From: an uncultured Ligilactobacillus sp.
GTDB taxonomy: Bacteria > Bacillota > Bacilli > Lactobacillales > Lactobacillaceae
NCBI GenBank assembly: GCA_934215475.1
Contig: CAKPZY010000025.1
Location: 1 to 29,280 of the forward strand
Direction: 5' to 3'
Length of the DNA stretch: 29,280 nucleotides
The notes below the pieces were generated by a model. It was not told the origin of the DNA and did no database searches. It saw nothing but the letters and a program-made list of their open reading frames with translations. The position numbers and the translations under genes are program-made. This document shows, piece by piece, positions 1 through 7,154 of this stretch (positions are counted from its first letter, which is position 1; every line of letters begins with the position of its first letter).

Positions 1-50
1 TAACACCAGATGAAAAAGAAGTAGCAGTTAGTTAGAAATTATACATAATT

Positions 51-409
51 GTGTCTAAAAATTTGACTCAAATCCATGATTTGAATATCGAAAAAGATAA
101 TGATTTTTATGGAATAGTTTTGAGCAAAGAATTAATAGCAACAATGAGCATTTTTACTGAAAATCCTAAACTGGCCCATTTAATCTCCTTTGCAGTACGC
201 CCAACTCTTCAAAAGCAGTGCCTTGCTCAGAACTTTTACGTTTTACAATAGTTGATTTAAGGGGCACAGGCTGCAAGAAAGTTGAAGTTAATGTTCGGGC
301 GACTGCCAAAACTTTTTATGAAAAAAATGGCTTTGTTGTGGTCGGTAAAAAGTACCATGATAAACGTTTGAATATAGATGACTACCTTATGTACTATAAA
401 ATCATTTAA
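51..409 (+). pseudogene. Broken GNAT-family N-acetyltransferase
   Basis: Two overlapping reading frames together give one GNAT fold. The first (51-251) carries the central strands, ending in a V-R-P-T-L-Q motif. The second (218-409) continues with S-E-L-L-R, then VNVRATAKTFYEKNGF, the classic motif B. The frame changes near 205-220, just where the acetyl-CoA loop (Q-x-x-G-x-G/A) should be, and that loop is not recognisable. No ribosome-binding site precedes the GTG at 51. The same frame upstream (3-35) reads TPDEKEVAVS then TAG, which could be helix 1 of the same protein cut by a stop, or the tail of an unrelated upstream gene. GNAT enzymes move an acetyl group from acetyl-CoA to an amine; the substrate is unknown. 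I infer a non-functional remnant. Confidence 0.65.
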
Positions 410-612
410 AATAATCATTTCCAAATTACTTTATGAAGTTATAACCGTCTTGCAAAAGTGAGATTGTGTTATGGCTTTATATTTTTTAATTTCAGGTCAT
501 ACTGTTCCGCGTTCCATTATTGATAAATGTGACCTAAATGATAGAATTCTAGGTATAACAGTTTTAGAAGCTAAAATCATAGTTTCTCTTATTGAAGAAA
601 GGTCGTTCTGTT

Positions 613-1359
613 TTGAATATTGTTTTATTGGTATTTTTAGGTATTATCGTGGGAATGCTGACCATCCTCCTTGGTGGCGGCGGCGGAGCAATTTATCTCG
701 GTATTTTAACCGGGATCTTCGGACTCCAAGCTGCAAATGCTGCTTCTACTTCGTTGGTAACCAGCTTGCCCCCGCTAATAGTAGGCTCATGGATCTATTA
801 TCGGCAAAATAAAATAAACATCAAAATTGGAAATCAGATGTTACTGACAGCCGTTCCTGCAGTTATAATCGGGTCCCTGATTTCCGGTTATATTCCAGAT
901 TACTTATATAAATGGATCATAGGCTTGATTATGATTGCGCTTAGTTTAAATATGCTGATCCCGCGCAGCAAAAAGTCTGATACACCAGATACTAAACGAA
1001 ATAAACGAATTAAGGCGAGATTTTACGGGATCTTAGCAGGTTTAATGGTGGGTGTTGCTGGGATGAGTGGCGGGGCCGTTATCACTGCTGGTCTTTTCCT
1101 ATTAGGACTAAAAGCGTTTAATGCCACAGCAACTTCCACTTATGTATTAGTATTTATGTCCACAATTGGAATGCTGTTTCATATTGCCGGCGGATCGGTC
1201 GATTGGAATGCAGGATTGCCGTTAACAATAGGAGCGGTATTTGGTGCTGTCATAGCTCCTCGTCTGGCGGCTATCATTGCAAGAACAAGATTTGTTCGGT
1301 ATATGAGCCCAATAATTGGCATCCTTCTATTAATATTAGGAATAAAATCATTGATTTAG
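613..1359 (+). CDS. TauE/SafE-family membrane exporter (sulfite/organosulfonate type)
   Basis: A hydrophobic protein of about 248 residues with roughly eight membrane segments. It contains the glycine-rich segment GGGGGAIYLGIL after the first helix and a second, related segment GMSGGAVITAGLFLLGL in the second half, the two-repeat layout of the TauE/SafE (DUF81) family. Members are thought to move small sulfur or carboxylate anions across the cytoplasmic membrane; the substrate here cannot be told. No ATG start fits. I prefer TTG at 613 because GAAAGG lies 10 nt upstream; an in-frame TTG at 592 has no visible ribosome-binding site. The gene stands alone. A TTAGCTAA motif at the stop codon recurs near 1427-1434 and may form a weak 3' structure. 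Confidence 0.85.
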   Translation: MNIVLLVFLGIIVGMLTILLGGGGGAIYLGILTGIFGLQAANAASTSLVTSLPPLIVGSWIYYRQNKINIKIGNQMLLTAVPAVIIGSLISGYIPDYLYKWIIGLIMIALSLNMLIPRSKKSDTPDTKRNKRIKARFYGILAGLMVGVAGMSGGAVITAGLFLLGLKAFNATATSTYVLVFMSTIGMLFHIAGGSVDWNAGLPLTIGAVFGAVIAPRLAAIIARTRFVRYMSPIIGILLLILGIKSLI

Positions 1360-1543
1360 CTAAGAAGTTTTTAATTGTCTTCTTTGTGGCCATCACTCAA
1401 CATAACCCAAAAAATCAGAAACTATTTTAGCTAAGGTTATATAGTAACTTTGTGTATCTAAAAAATTCTGAAAAATAACCTCTGCTAATTTTTCAAGCTA
1501 AAAAGTGACAATTTTGGAGTGAATTTGATAAAAAACATCGGAT

Positions 1544-1564
1544 GTAACACGATAATTGCGTTAC
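1544..1564. promoter_or_regulatory. Inverted repeat upstream of XRE-membrane regulator
   Basis: GTAAC (1544-1548) and GTTAC (1560-1564) face each other across 11 bases, about 32 nt upstream of the ribosome-binding site of the following HTH gene. The spacing suits a dimeric HTH operator, so autoregulation is possible. This is inferred only from symmetry and position. Confidence 0.3.
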
Positions 1565-1611
1565 TTTGGCAGTTTCTCGGAGTAACCTTTATTTAAAGGG
1601 AGATGACCTCA

Positions 1612-2364
1612 ATGGAATTTGCTAAGGTTTTACGCGAGAAAAGAAAGAAGTTGAATTTGACTCAGCAAGGTTTAGCGGATCAGCTGCATGTGACTAGACA
1701 AACTTTATCTCGTTGGGAAAATAATTCTAGCTTTCCAAATTTAGATACTTTAACGGAACTTAGTGATTTATTAGCCATCCCCTTGGACAACTTACTTAAA
1801 GGGGAAGATAACACTATGGTCAAAAAAATTAGTTCTGATGTTCGAGATAAAAGACGATTTAAACGATATTTGATTACGATAGGGATTATTGCAAGTCTGC
1901 TTGTGCTTTGGCTAGGACTTTTAGGATTCGGGAGAGCAAAACAAATAATCTGGATCGATCGCAGCAACCCCTTCTTGCCCACCGAATATGGCTATGCAAT
2001 TTTACCCACTATGAAAGAAGCTAACGCTTTAGGAACTGAGAAAAAGAATATTAAAGTTAAGTATCAAGGTGATAATAAACCTACTAAGAAAAAAGTAAAG
2101 CTGATTGATATTCATGTGCAAGATGATCCAATTGGCAGGGGCAGCTGGTTAAAATTACCTTATGTGGTGGGCTGGGCTAATAATGATCGTTGGGTAGTTG
2201 TCGAACACAAAGGTTCTTTTATTAAGGGATTCCGTATGATCAACCAGCACGAGATACCTATTTCCATGCGGTTTGTTCCTGAAAATCAATATCAGGCATA
2301 TGATTCATTCAATGATCAAAAACTGACAAAAACGGCCAGCTTCTCTTGGTGGCCCTTCAATTAA
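1612..2364 (+). CDS. XRE-family HTH regulator with membrane anchor and extracellular domain
   Basis: A 250-residue protein. Residues 1-60 form a Cro/CI-type helix-turn-helix (LTQQGLADQLHVTRQTLSRWE). A basic linker (DKRRFKRY) and one membrane helix (about 84-105, LITIGIIASLLVLWLGLLGF) follow, and then an unrecognised C-terminal region of about 140 residues, probably outside the cell by the positive-inside rule. The ATG at 1612 is chosen over the ATG at 1603 because AAAGGGAG sits 9 nt before 1612 but almost touches 1603. The architecture suggests a one-component sensor that binds DNA while tethered to the membrane. Target and signal are unknown. The gene converges with the neighbouring minus-strand operon and ends in a good terminator. 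Confidence 0.85.
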   Translation: MEFAKVLREKRKKLNLTQQGLADQLHVTRQTLSRWENNSSFPNLDTLTELSDLLAIPLDNLLKGEDNTMVKKISSDVRDKRRFKRYLITIGIIASLLVLWLGLLGFGRAKQIIWIDRSNPFLPTEYGYAILPTMKEANALGTEKKNIKVKYQGDNKPTKKKVKLIDIHVQDDPIGRGSWLKLPYVVGWANNDRWVVVEHKGSFIKGFRMINQHEIPISMRFVPENQYQAYDSFNDQKLTKTASFSWWPFN

Positions 2365-2412
2365 ACGGATAATGAGGAATTTTTTTACATTACTCAATTT
2401 AAACACTTAGGT

Positions 2413-2450
2413 AATAAGCAACGCTTTAAAATATGTTGCTTATTTTTGTT
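2413..2450 (+). terminator. Rho-independent terminator after XRE-membrane gene
   Basis: A ten-base stem, AATAAGCAAC (2413-2422) with GTTGCTTATT (2435-2444), a 12-nt loop and a trailing T-rich run. It lies between convergent genes and may stop transcription from both sides. Confidence 0.85.
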
Positions 2451-2464
2451 GTTTAAATTTTGGT

Positions 2465-2891
2465 TTATACATTATAACTTCCAACTGCAATAAATATTCC
2501 AGATAATAATGTCCATAATGGAAATGACAAAAAAGTGAATAAATGAAAGAAGGCGAAAAAGCCCAAGAAATAACCAACTATGAGCACAATAAAAACAACA
2601 GTATAAGTTATCCCTATGAACAACAAAAGTATTTTAAGATAAGGTGCAATATGCCTTCTAGCCCAAAAAAGTACCAATTGTGCACTTGATCCAGCCAATG
2701 ACCAATAGAAAAGGGGCATAGCAATAAAATCTTGAAGAAAGATTAAAATGGTGTAAGAAATTTGCTTTAACTAGAGACGACAAGACAAACTTGTACAGTC
2801 CGATATATGTAATACTTGCTGCTAGCAGCAGCAAAAATAGAACCTGGATGACCTTACTAATTGATTTGTTTGAAAATCTATTTTCTAACAT
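2465..2891 (-). pseudogene. Frameshifted small multi-pass membrane protein
   Basis: Two minus-strand frames join into one gene. The start (ATG at 2891, with AAAGGAGG 5 nt upstream) encodes a basic tail and a membrane helix (VIQVLFLLLLAASITYIGLY). The second frame, open from about 2750 to 2465, supplies at least three further helices (e.g. ILLLFIGITYTVVFIVLIVGY). The frame changes near 2745-2755, around a TTTCTT stretch, after HHFNL in the first frame and before LQDFIAMPLFYW in the second. The intact product would be about 140 residues. It is the last gene of the XRE-membrane operon. A single indel explains the break: recent decay or a sequence error. Function unknown; it may be a partner of the preceding membrane protein. 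Confidence 0.6.
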
Positions 2892-2986
2892 TGATCCTCC
2901 TTTTGTTTAATCATTGTGAATCATTATGAACATGCTCTGAAACATTGGCAATTTGCTACGTACTTCTTACATGGGTTTCAGACAAA

Positions 2987-3406
2987 TTACTTATTTTTTT
3001 GTTTAACTGAGTTCAAGACTTCTGCAAAGATCAATTCAAAAATACCAAAGATTCCAGCAACTAGCAGTCCATTCGTACCCACTGCTGGATCTAACACATA
3101 GATACCAGAAATGAAAATAATGACACTTACAATCACTAACAAAATAATGTTTTTTTGACTTTCTCTATCTTCATCTTTATCTTCTGTTCCAATAACTTGT
3201 TCAATTATGAACAACGGAAAAACAAAGATGATAAATACTACAAATAAAGGATTATCAAGAGTGAATATCTCTTTTGCTGGAACATTTTGGTCAATCTTTT
3301 GATACAATAAGATCCCAAAAATAACTAAATTTTGTATAAAGGCTAATAACCTAATCATTTTAAGACGCTTGGTTTCTAATCGTTCATCTGATTTCTTTTT
3401 AAACAT
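2987..3406 (-). CDS. Four-helix membrane protein of XRE-linked operon
   Basis: 139 residues with a basic cytoplasmic N-terminus (MFKKKSDERLETKR), then four predicted membrane helices at about 16-37, 52-71, 87-105 and 111-131, separated by a charged loop (GTEDKDEDRESQK). The ribosome-binding site TAAGGAGG overlaps the stop codon of the upstream regulator, and the ATG is 13 nt past that stop, so the two are translationally coupled. Small XRE regulators paired with four-helix membrane proteins of unknown function (such as the DUF2178/DUF6773-type proteins) are common in Firmicutes. I see the arrangement but cannot assign the exact family. A role in envelope sensing or stress is inference. Confidence 0.8.
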   Translation of the reverse strand: MFKKKSDERLETKRLKMIRLLAFIQNLVIFGILLYQKIDQNVPAKEIFTLDNPLFVVFIIFVFPLFIIEQVIGTEDKDEDRESQKNIILLVIVSVIIFISGIYVLDPAVGTNGLLVAGIFGIFELIFAEVLNSVKQKNK

Positions 3407-3419
3407 AAAGTATACCTCC

Positions 3420-3617
3420 TTATTTCTGGACCCAAAAAATTTCGTCTAAAGTTCGATTCAAACATCGGCAAATATTTAAACATAATTTTAGGGAGGGGTT
3501 ATATTTTCCCTTTTCTATTAGGCTCAGAGTTTGCCGAGTAACTCCAACAGAATTGGCCAATTCTTTTTGCCGCATATCGGCTTTAATACGATATTCTTTA
3601 ACTTTATTTTGCAGCAT
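3420..3617 (-). CDS. Small XRE/Cro-CI transcriptional regulator
   Basis: 65 residues made almost wholly of one helix-turn-helix domain: MRQKELANSVGVTRQTLSLIEKGKYNPSL is the canonical Cro/CI stretch, and the protein ends with DEIFWVQK, usual for this minimal family. The start ATG has AAGGAG 8 nt upstream. First gene of a three-gene minus-strand operon with two membrane proteins. The promoter (TTGAAT, 17 nt, TAACAT) overlaps repeats and an imperfect palindrome, so it probably represses its own operon. Family members bind DNA as dimers; the inducing signal is unknown. Confidence 0.9.
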   Translation of the reverse strand: MLQNKVKEYRIKADMRQKELANSVGVTRQTLSLIEKGKYNPSLKLCLNICRCLNRTLDEIFWVQK

Positions 3618-3633
3618 CCGCTCGCTCCTTGGC

Positions 3634-3691
3634 GTAATATATACATTCCTTATGTAATATATATGTTACCTTACATGCTTAAAAAATTCAA
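3634..3691 (-). promoter_or_regulatory. Promoter with direct repeats and palindrome (autoregulatory operator)
   Basis: On the minus strand, TTGAAT (3691-3686) and TAACAT (3668-3663) are 17 nt apart and form a likely -35/-10 pair. The palindrome-like ATGTTACCTTACAT covers the -10 region. GTAATATATA occurs twice on the plus strand (3634-3643 and 3654-3663), exactly 20 bp apart, i.e. two helical turns. This is a good candidate binding site for the small XRE repressor just downstream. Confidence 0.5.
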
Positions 3692-3798
3692 CTTTTTAAA
3701 TTGACAAAATAAATTAGTAACTGCGCGAGTCAATTTCATATTAAAGAAAAAATAAGATGCATTTTGATGAGTTTCATTTGCACAAATGATCATAATAC

Positions 3799-3834
3799 AA
3801 AAGTGCGTCAGCAATATACACTGACACACTTTTT
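3799..3834 (-). terminator. Terminator of amidase operon
   Basis: Plus-strand AAAAGTGCGTCAG (3799-3811) pairs with CTGACACACTTTTT (3821-3834) across a 9-nt loop, with one mismatch. It follows the amidase stop codon by about 15 nt. T runs flank both sides, so it can act in either direction. Confidence 0.85.
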
Positions 3835-3849
3835 AATCAACATTCTACA

Positions 3850-5574
3850 TTAATTTGTTGAATCAGTTGGATATGTGATGGTCTTGCCATCAAGCGGAGT
3901 CACATCATCTTTAGCGACCCACCCAATATCCTGTCCATTTTGTGAGATGTCTAAATAAGTTTCGTTCACTTTGCCGTCCGAAGTTGATTTGTAACTCCTA
4001 ATATCAGAAATATCAACATCGAGGCTGTGATCTGGGCCACTGTTCTCGACTGCTGTGGCGTCTGCTAATTTGGCTGGTGAGTTCCACCGCGGATCCCCTA
4101 CTCGAATATCACTGGCAGACCCTTTCAACTGCCCGGACTGTGCGTCTTTATTTTCACTAGTCAGTTTGTCTGGAAAAGCACCTTTGTCCACCAATGAATT
4201 CTTATTGACCCACCAGTTACCGCCATCGAAACTGATGTAGTAATAAGTGTTTCCATTAGCTAGCGTTTCCCACTTAGTCGCATGACCGGTCCAACCGTCA
4301 TAATCACTTGTTTGCGCGGATGTGACCCGATTTGGCTGTGCCCATGGAGCATTTTTGTACACTCCTGATACGGGCGATTTGCTGACTTCATAGCGTTCAT
4401 TCGTCGTACCTGATTTAGTTACTGGCGAATAAACATTGATATCCGCTTGCCAAATATTATTAAATGAACGGCCGTCATCCAGCTTTATACCATAGGCCCA
4501 AGTATTATTCCCGCTTGGATGAACATTAGCGCTAGTTATTTTACCAGTTTTGTTACGCGCTGATGAATCCGGAACACTTGAACCTAAATAAATCTGATCG
4601 CCTGTCTTGAACTGAGCGGCTCCCTTATCAGCTGTCAGATCTTGTTCTAGAATTCCGCTGGTCACACCATCTTTATCAAACTTCACATTGTAATAAAAAT
4701 GTGAATTGCTCTTATCGTAGCGATATACTCCAGTGACTATCCCACGTGAGTTCTGCCGATCGGAAATACTATGATTGGTAACGTCACTTTTAGCCGCATC
4801 AGTAACATAAACCGCATTGTCATTGCCAAATTTTGCTTTATATTGCGGCTCTGTAAAGTGGGATCCATTGTCATAAATCTTTTGGACAAGTTCTTCAAAG
4901 TCATCCATAGTCAGGGTTGAGTTGAACCATTTTGAAGCATCCTCAGCCCAGTAAGTAGTTGGATCAACATGGTCTGTTTCGTTCCATTTCGCACTTGTCA
5001 TCGCATGTGACCAAAGAGTCGTGCCCAGTTTTGGCTTTAAACCGTATTGGTGCAGCCAAGCAGCGGCAGTTTGCGCTGCATTATAATATTCGTGTGCAAA
5101 AGCATCTTTATTAGCTACGCGAACCTGCTCAAATTGAACGAAACGCTGATTGGCAGAAGGCCCAGCTCCCCAGGCTAAGTAATTGGTATCCGCTACGTTG
5201 TCACGCCTCTTATCTGAAACCCAAGCATGAACAAAAGCTGACTCGTAATTACGTTTCATATAGGCTTCGTTGTTATCCATATCGGTATCGCTGCTATAAT
5301 TGACATCTTCAGTTCCCCCATCTTCATGGACGACAACGCCTTCTGGTTTACCAACGCCATTTTCATATGCATATTTAGGAGTGTTCCCGAATAACTTATT
5401 TTGTACTGGAATGGCGCCCCATTGATCGTTCTTCACTTTTGTTGTTACATAATCATTAACAGCGTTTGCGCTCACCGTGGTCGTTTTTCCGATCCAAAAA
5501 AATCCTAAAACTATGACACTGCTCACAGTTGCGATCCCCATAGATCGTCTTAATTTGTTTTGACTTCTTTTCAC
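3850..5574 (-). CDS. Secreted N-acetylmuramoyl-L-alanine amidase (Amidase_2) with SH3/GW-like repeats
   Basis: About 574 residues. A basic N-terminus, a hydrophobic core (GIATVSSVIVLGFFWIG) and TVSANA form a signal peptide. An Amidase_2 domain follows (about residues 50-240), with VVVHED, the FEQVRVANKDAFAHEYYNAA stretch typical of the family, and SHAM...TDHVDPTTYW carrying the likely zinc ligands. It should cut the bond between muramic acid and L-alanine in peptidoglycan. The rest contains SH3b/GW-like modules (e.g. SGVYKNAPW, TYYYISFDGGNWWVNKNSL) that usually bind the wall. I choose GTG at 5574 because AAAGGAG lies 11 nt before it and overlaps the upstream stop; an ATG at 5598 is in frame but precedes that site. 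Last gene of a four-gene operon, and the only one with an enzymatic domain. Lytic role versus wall-turnover role is not decidable. Confidence 0.85.
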   Translation of the reverse strand: MKRSQNKLRRSMGIATVSSVIVLGFFWIGKTTTVSANAVNDYVTTKVKNDQWGAIPVQNKLFGNTPKYAYENGVGKPEGVVVHEDGGTEDVNYSSDTDMDNNEAYMKRNYESAFVHAWVSDKRRDNVADTNYLAWGAGPSANQRFVQFEQVRVANKDAFAHEYYNAAQTAAAWLHQYGLKPKLGTTLWSHAMTSAKWNETDHVDPTTYWAEDASKWFNSTLTMDDFEELVQKIYDNGSHFTEPQYKAKFGNDNAVYVTDAAKSDVTNHSISDRQNSRGIVTGVYRYDKSNSHFYYNVKFDKDGVTSGILEQDLTADKGAAQFKTGDQIYLGSSVPDSSARNKTGKITSANVHPSGNNTWAYGIKLDDGRSFNNIWQADINVYSPVTKSGTTNERYEVSKSPVSGVYKNAPWAQPNRVTSAQTSDYDGWTGHATKWETLANGNTYYYISFDGGNWWVNKNSLVDKGAFPDKLTSENKDAQSGQLKGSASDIRVGDPRWNSPAKLADATAVENSGPDHSLDVDISDIRSYKSTSDGKVNETYLDISQNGQDIGWVAKDDVTPLDGKTITYPTDSTN

Positions 5575-5590
5575 ATTTATCAGTGCTCCT

Positions 5591-5989
5591 TTACTCATCT
5601 AACTGTTGTTCGACCGTTTTTAAATCAAGCGAGGTAGAAGATGCGATTTGAATCATCTTAGCGATAGTCGTGGGTTTAACTTCATTTCGCGAAACTCCTA
5701 GAGTCTGATAACCATCATCAATGTCGTCTTTGGAAACCTTAGCTGGATAAAGCTTGACTTCTTTATCTGCCAAATTTGTTTTCCCTTCATACACCTGCAC
5801 GTCTCCGTTTGGCTTTTCTACCGCTTTGACATTTCTAACTGCTGGTTTGTTATCCAAATTACTTTTAGCTTCAATCTGTGTCGAATTAGTTTTTGTTTGA
5901 CCTCCTTGTCTGAGTGCAATTATCCCAAAAATCACCACGATAACTAGAACTAAACCGCTGACTGCATATATCCATTTATTTTTTCTCAT
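5591..5989 (-). CDS. Bitopic membrane protein, amidase operon (protein B)
   Basis: 132 residues: a short basic cytoplasmic tail (MRKNKW), one membrane helix (about 7-26, IYAVSGLVLVIVVIFGIIAL), then about 105 extracellular residues. The last 45 or so (VSKDDIDDGYQTL...ASSTSLDLKTVEQQL) are predicted helical and resemble the end of the upstream protein A. The start overlaps the upstream stop by 14 nt, and its own TAA overlaps the amidase ribosome-binding site, so all three are tightly coupled. There is no LPXTG motif and no lipobox. I do not recognise a family. Context suggests a membrane partner or regulator of the secreted amidase; that is inference. Confidence 0.8.
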   Translation of the reverse strand: MRKNKWIYAVSGLVLVIVVIFGIIALRQGGQTKTNSTQIEAKSNLDNKPAVRNVKAVEKPNGDVQVYEGKTNLADKEVKLYPAKVSKDDIDDGYQTLGVSRNEVKPTTIAKMIQIASSTSLDLKTVEQQLDE

Positions 5990-6497
5990 TTTGAGCCTGC
6001 CTTACGATTGAAACGTGATTATCAGCTGCGCGGCTTGCTAGGGCAGACAGATCTGTGTAGCTGTAACTGCCTCCCTGCAAACCTGCCTGGTCTAATTGCT
6101 GCCGGTCATCATTTAACTCTTCTTTAGTAAACTGATGCTTTCCTTCTGAAACTGTGCTGCCGGAAACTTTTTTATTGTCGCTGGCATATTCAGATTTATC
6201 GACCCCCGTTTTGCTGTCAGCCTTGGCTTGTGAGCTAGCTGATTCGGCTGAGGTTTGTTTATCCTGTGAAGAACTTGGACTAGTTTCACTACTGGACGTA
6301 CTTTTCACATTTTCACTATCAGTTTTTTTCTCAGATTGTTTTTTGCTTGTTGACGATGAGTTTTTATTTTCAACTTTAGGACTATCATTTTTATTACCAT
6401 CGCTAACCGAATTAAAGCCCTTAATGAGGGCAGCGGCAACAATGAATGCTACCACCACGGCGATTATTATTAGCACATTTCTTTGCCATTTCCTCAC
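5976..6497 (-). CDS. Bitopic Ser/Lys-rich membrane protein, amidase operon (protein A)
   Basis: 173 residues. MRKWQRN, one membrane helix (about 8-27, VLIIIAVVVAFIVAAALI), a low-complexity Ser/Lys/Glu linker (about 30-105) of the kind that spans a cell wall, and a C-terminal helical module (HQFTKEELNDDRQQL...ASRAADNHVSIVRQAQ). The start is GTG at 6497, with a GGGGG run 6-7 nt upstream; an ATG at 6489 is in a different frame. The C-terminal module resembles that of the next protein (K-E/D-E/D-L/I-x-D ... I/L-A-S ... V-x-Q), suggesting duplication. Family unknown. Likely exported domain acting with the amidase encoded two genes downstream. Confidence 0.8.
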   Translation of the reverse strand: MRKWQRNVLIIIAVVVAFIVAAALIKGFNSVSDGNKNDSPKVENKNSSSTSKKQSEKKTDSENVKSTSSSETSPSSSQDKQTSAESASSQAKADSKTGVDKSEYASDNKKVSGSTVSEGKHQFTKEELNDDRQQLDQAGLQGGSYSYTDLSALASRAADNHVSIVRQAQNEKK

Positions 6498-6574
6498 TTC
6501 TATCCCCCACTTTTTCTTAAAATTTTCTCTTATCCTTGCTCAAGCAAAAAACAGACCGCGCTGAAACAAAGAAA

Positions 6575-6736
6575 TCATTTTTTCTTATTCTTGTGTTTCT
6601 TCATGGTTTCTCTGTTAAGCCTTTTGCCATCTTTGACTTTTGCTTGATATTTATGCCGCTTGAGATAGGCTTTCACCATAAAAGGTAATTGGATCAAACC
6701 ATAAATAATAATTACTATGATCAATAAATGCAGCAT
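6575..6736 (-). CDS. Small basic single-helix membrane protein, first gene of amidase operon
   Basis: A 53-residue protein too short for many gene finders. It starts at ATG 6736 with a strong TAAGGAGA 6 nt upstream. The N-terminus is one membrane helix (MLHLLIIVIIIYGLIQLPFM) and the remaining 33 residues are very basic (YLKRHKYQAKVKDGKRLN...KKHKNKKK), so the tail should lie in the cytoplasm near acidic phospholipid or RNA. A TATAAT element lies about 95 nt upstream of the start on the same strand. It is followed after 78 nt by the GTG of protein A with no obvious terminator between, so it probably heads the amidase operon. No known family recognised. Confidence 0.7.
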   Translation of the reverse strand: MLHLLIIVIIIYGLIQLPFMVKAYLKRHKYQAKVKDGKRLNRETMKKHKNKKK

Positions 6737-6830
6737 CAAATTTCTCCTTAAATTGTTTTTTTAATTCTTTGGATAAGGCCAGCCTAAATCTTCATGCAAA
6801 TTTTGCGGCTAAGAAATTAGTTTAAATTTT

Positions 6831-6836
6831 ATTATA
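6831..6836 (-). promoter_or_regulatory. -10 element of amidase operon promoter
   Basis: A perfect TATAAT on the minus strand, about 95 nt before the start of the 53-aa gene. The -35 at 17 nt spacing (TTTTAA) is weak, so the promoter may need an activator. Confidence 0.4.
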
Positions 6837-7036
6837 GTGAATAATATAACTCATTAAAAAGAGCCGCTCAAGCGAGAAATGCCGCCTAAATTTTAATGCT
6901 ATGATAATTGATGCGACAAATGCTGAGTTAAGCGAGTTTGTAAAGTGTTTTCAAAAATGAAGTGTTATTTATATTGTTTAGAAATTTTAAGCAATTTTGA
7001 CATTTGGTTGGTGGAAATTAGGAAACTATTTCCGCC

Positions 7037-7095
7037 AACACCAAACAAGCGTCATACCGAATCATTTTTATTCGGTATGACGCTTGTTTGGTGTT
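7037..7095. repeat. 26-bp perfect inverted repeat (long hairpin)
   Basis: The left arm 7037-7062 (begins AACACCAAACAAGCG) and right arm 7070-7095 are exact reverse complements, with a 7-nt loop. It lies 60 nt beyond the stop of the minus-strand SDR, in a gene-free stretch (6837-7154). Four Ts follow on the plus side; there is no T run on the minus side. It may terminate or protect the SDR mRNA, or be a fold-back insertion. The rest of this stretch shows nothing else I can support. Confidence 0.85.
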
Positions 7096-7154
7096 TTGAC
7101 CGCTTGGAACTTATTTCTCAGTCTTTTTTATGATGTGACCAACCGAACGAACAT

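Noticed and set aside
471..812. Plus-strand open frame of 113 codons overlapping the TauE/SafE gene
   Set aside because: No ribosome-binding site, and its second half is an out-of-frame reading of the exporter (Arg/Trp/Cys-rich sequence).
6154..6564. 136-codon plus-strand frame opposite protein A
   Set aside because: It is the antisense of the Ser/Lys-rich linker, giving a Leu/Ser-rich artefact without a ribosome-binding site.
6945..7133. 62-codon plus-strand frame across the long hairpin
   Set aside because: It reads through both arms of the inverted repeat and has no ribosome-binding site or family resemblance.
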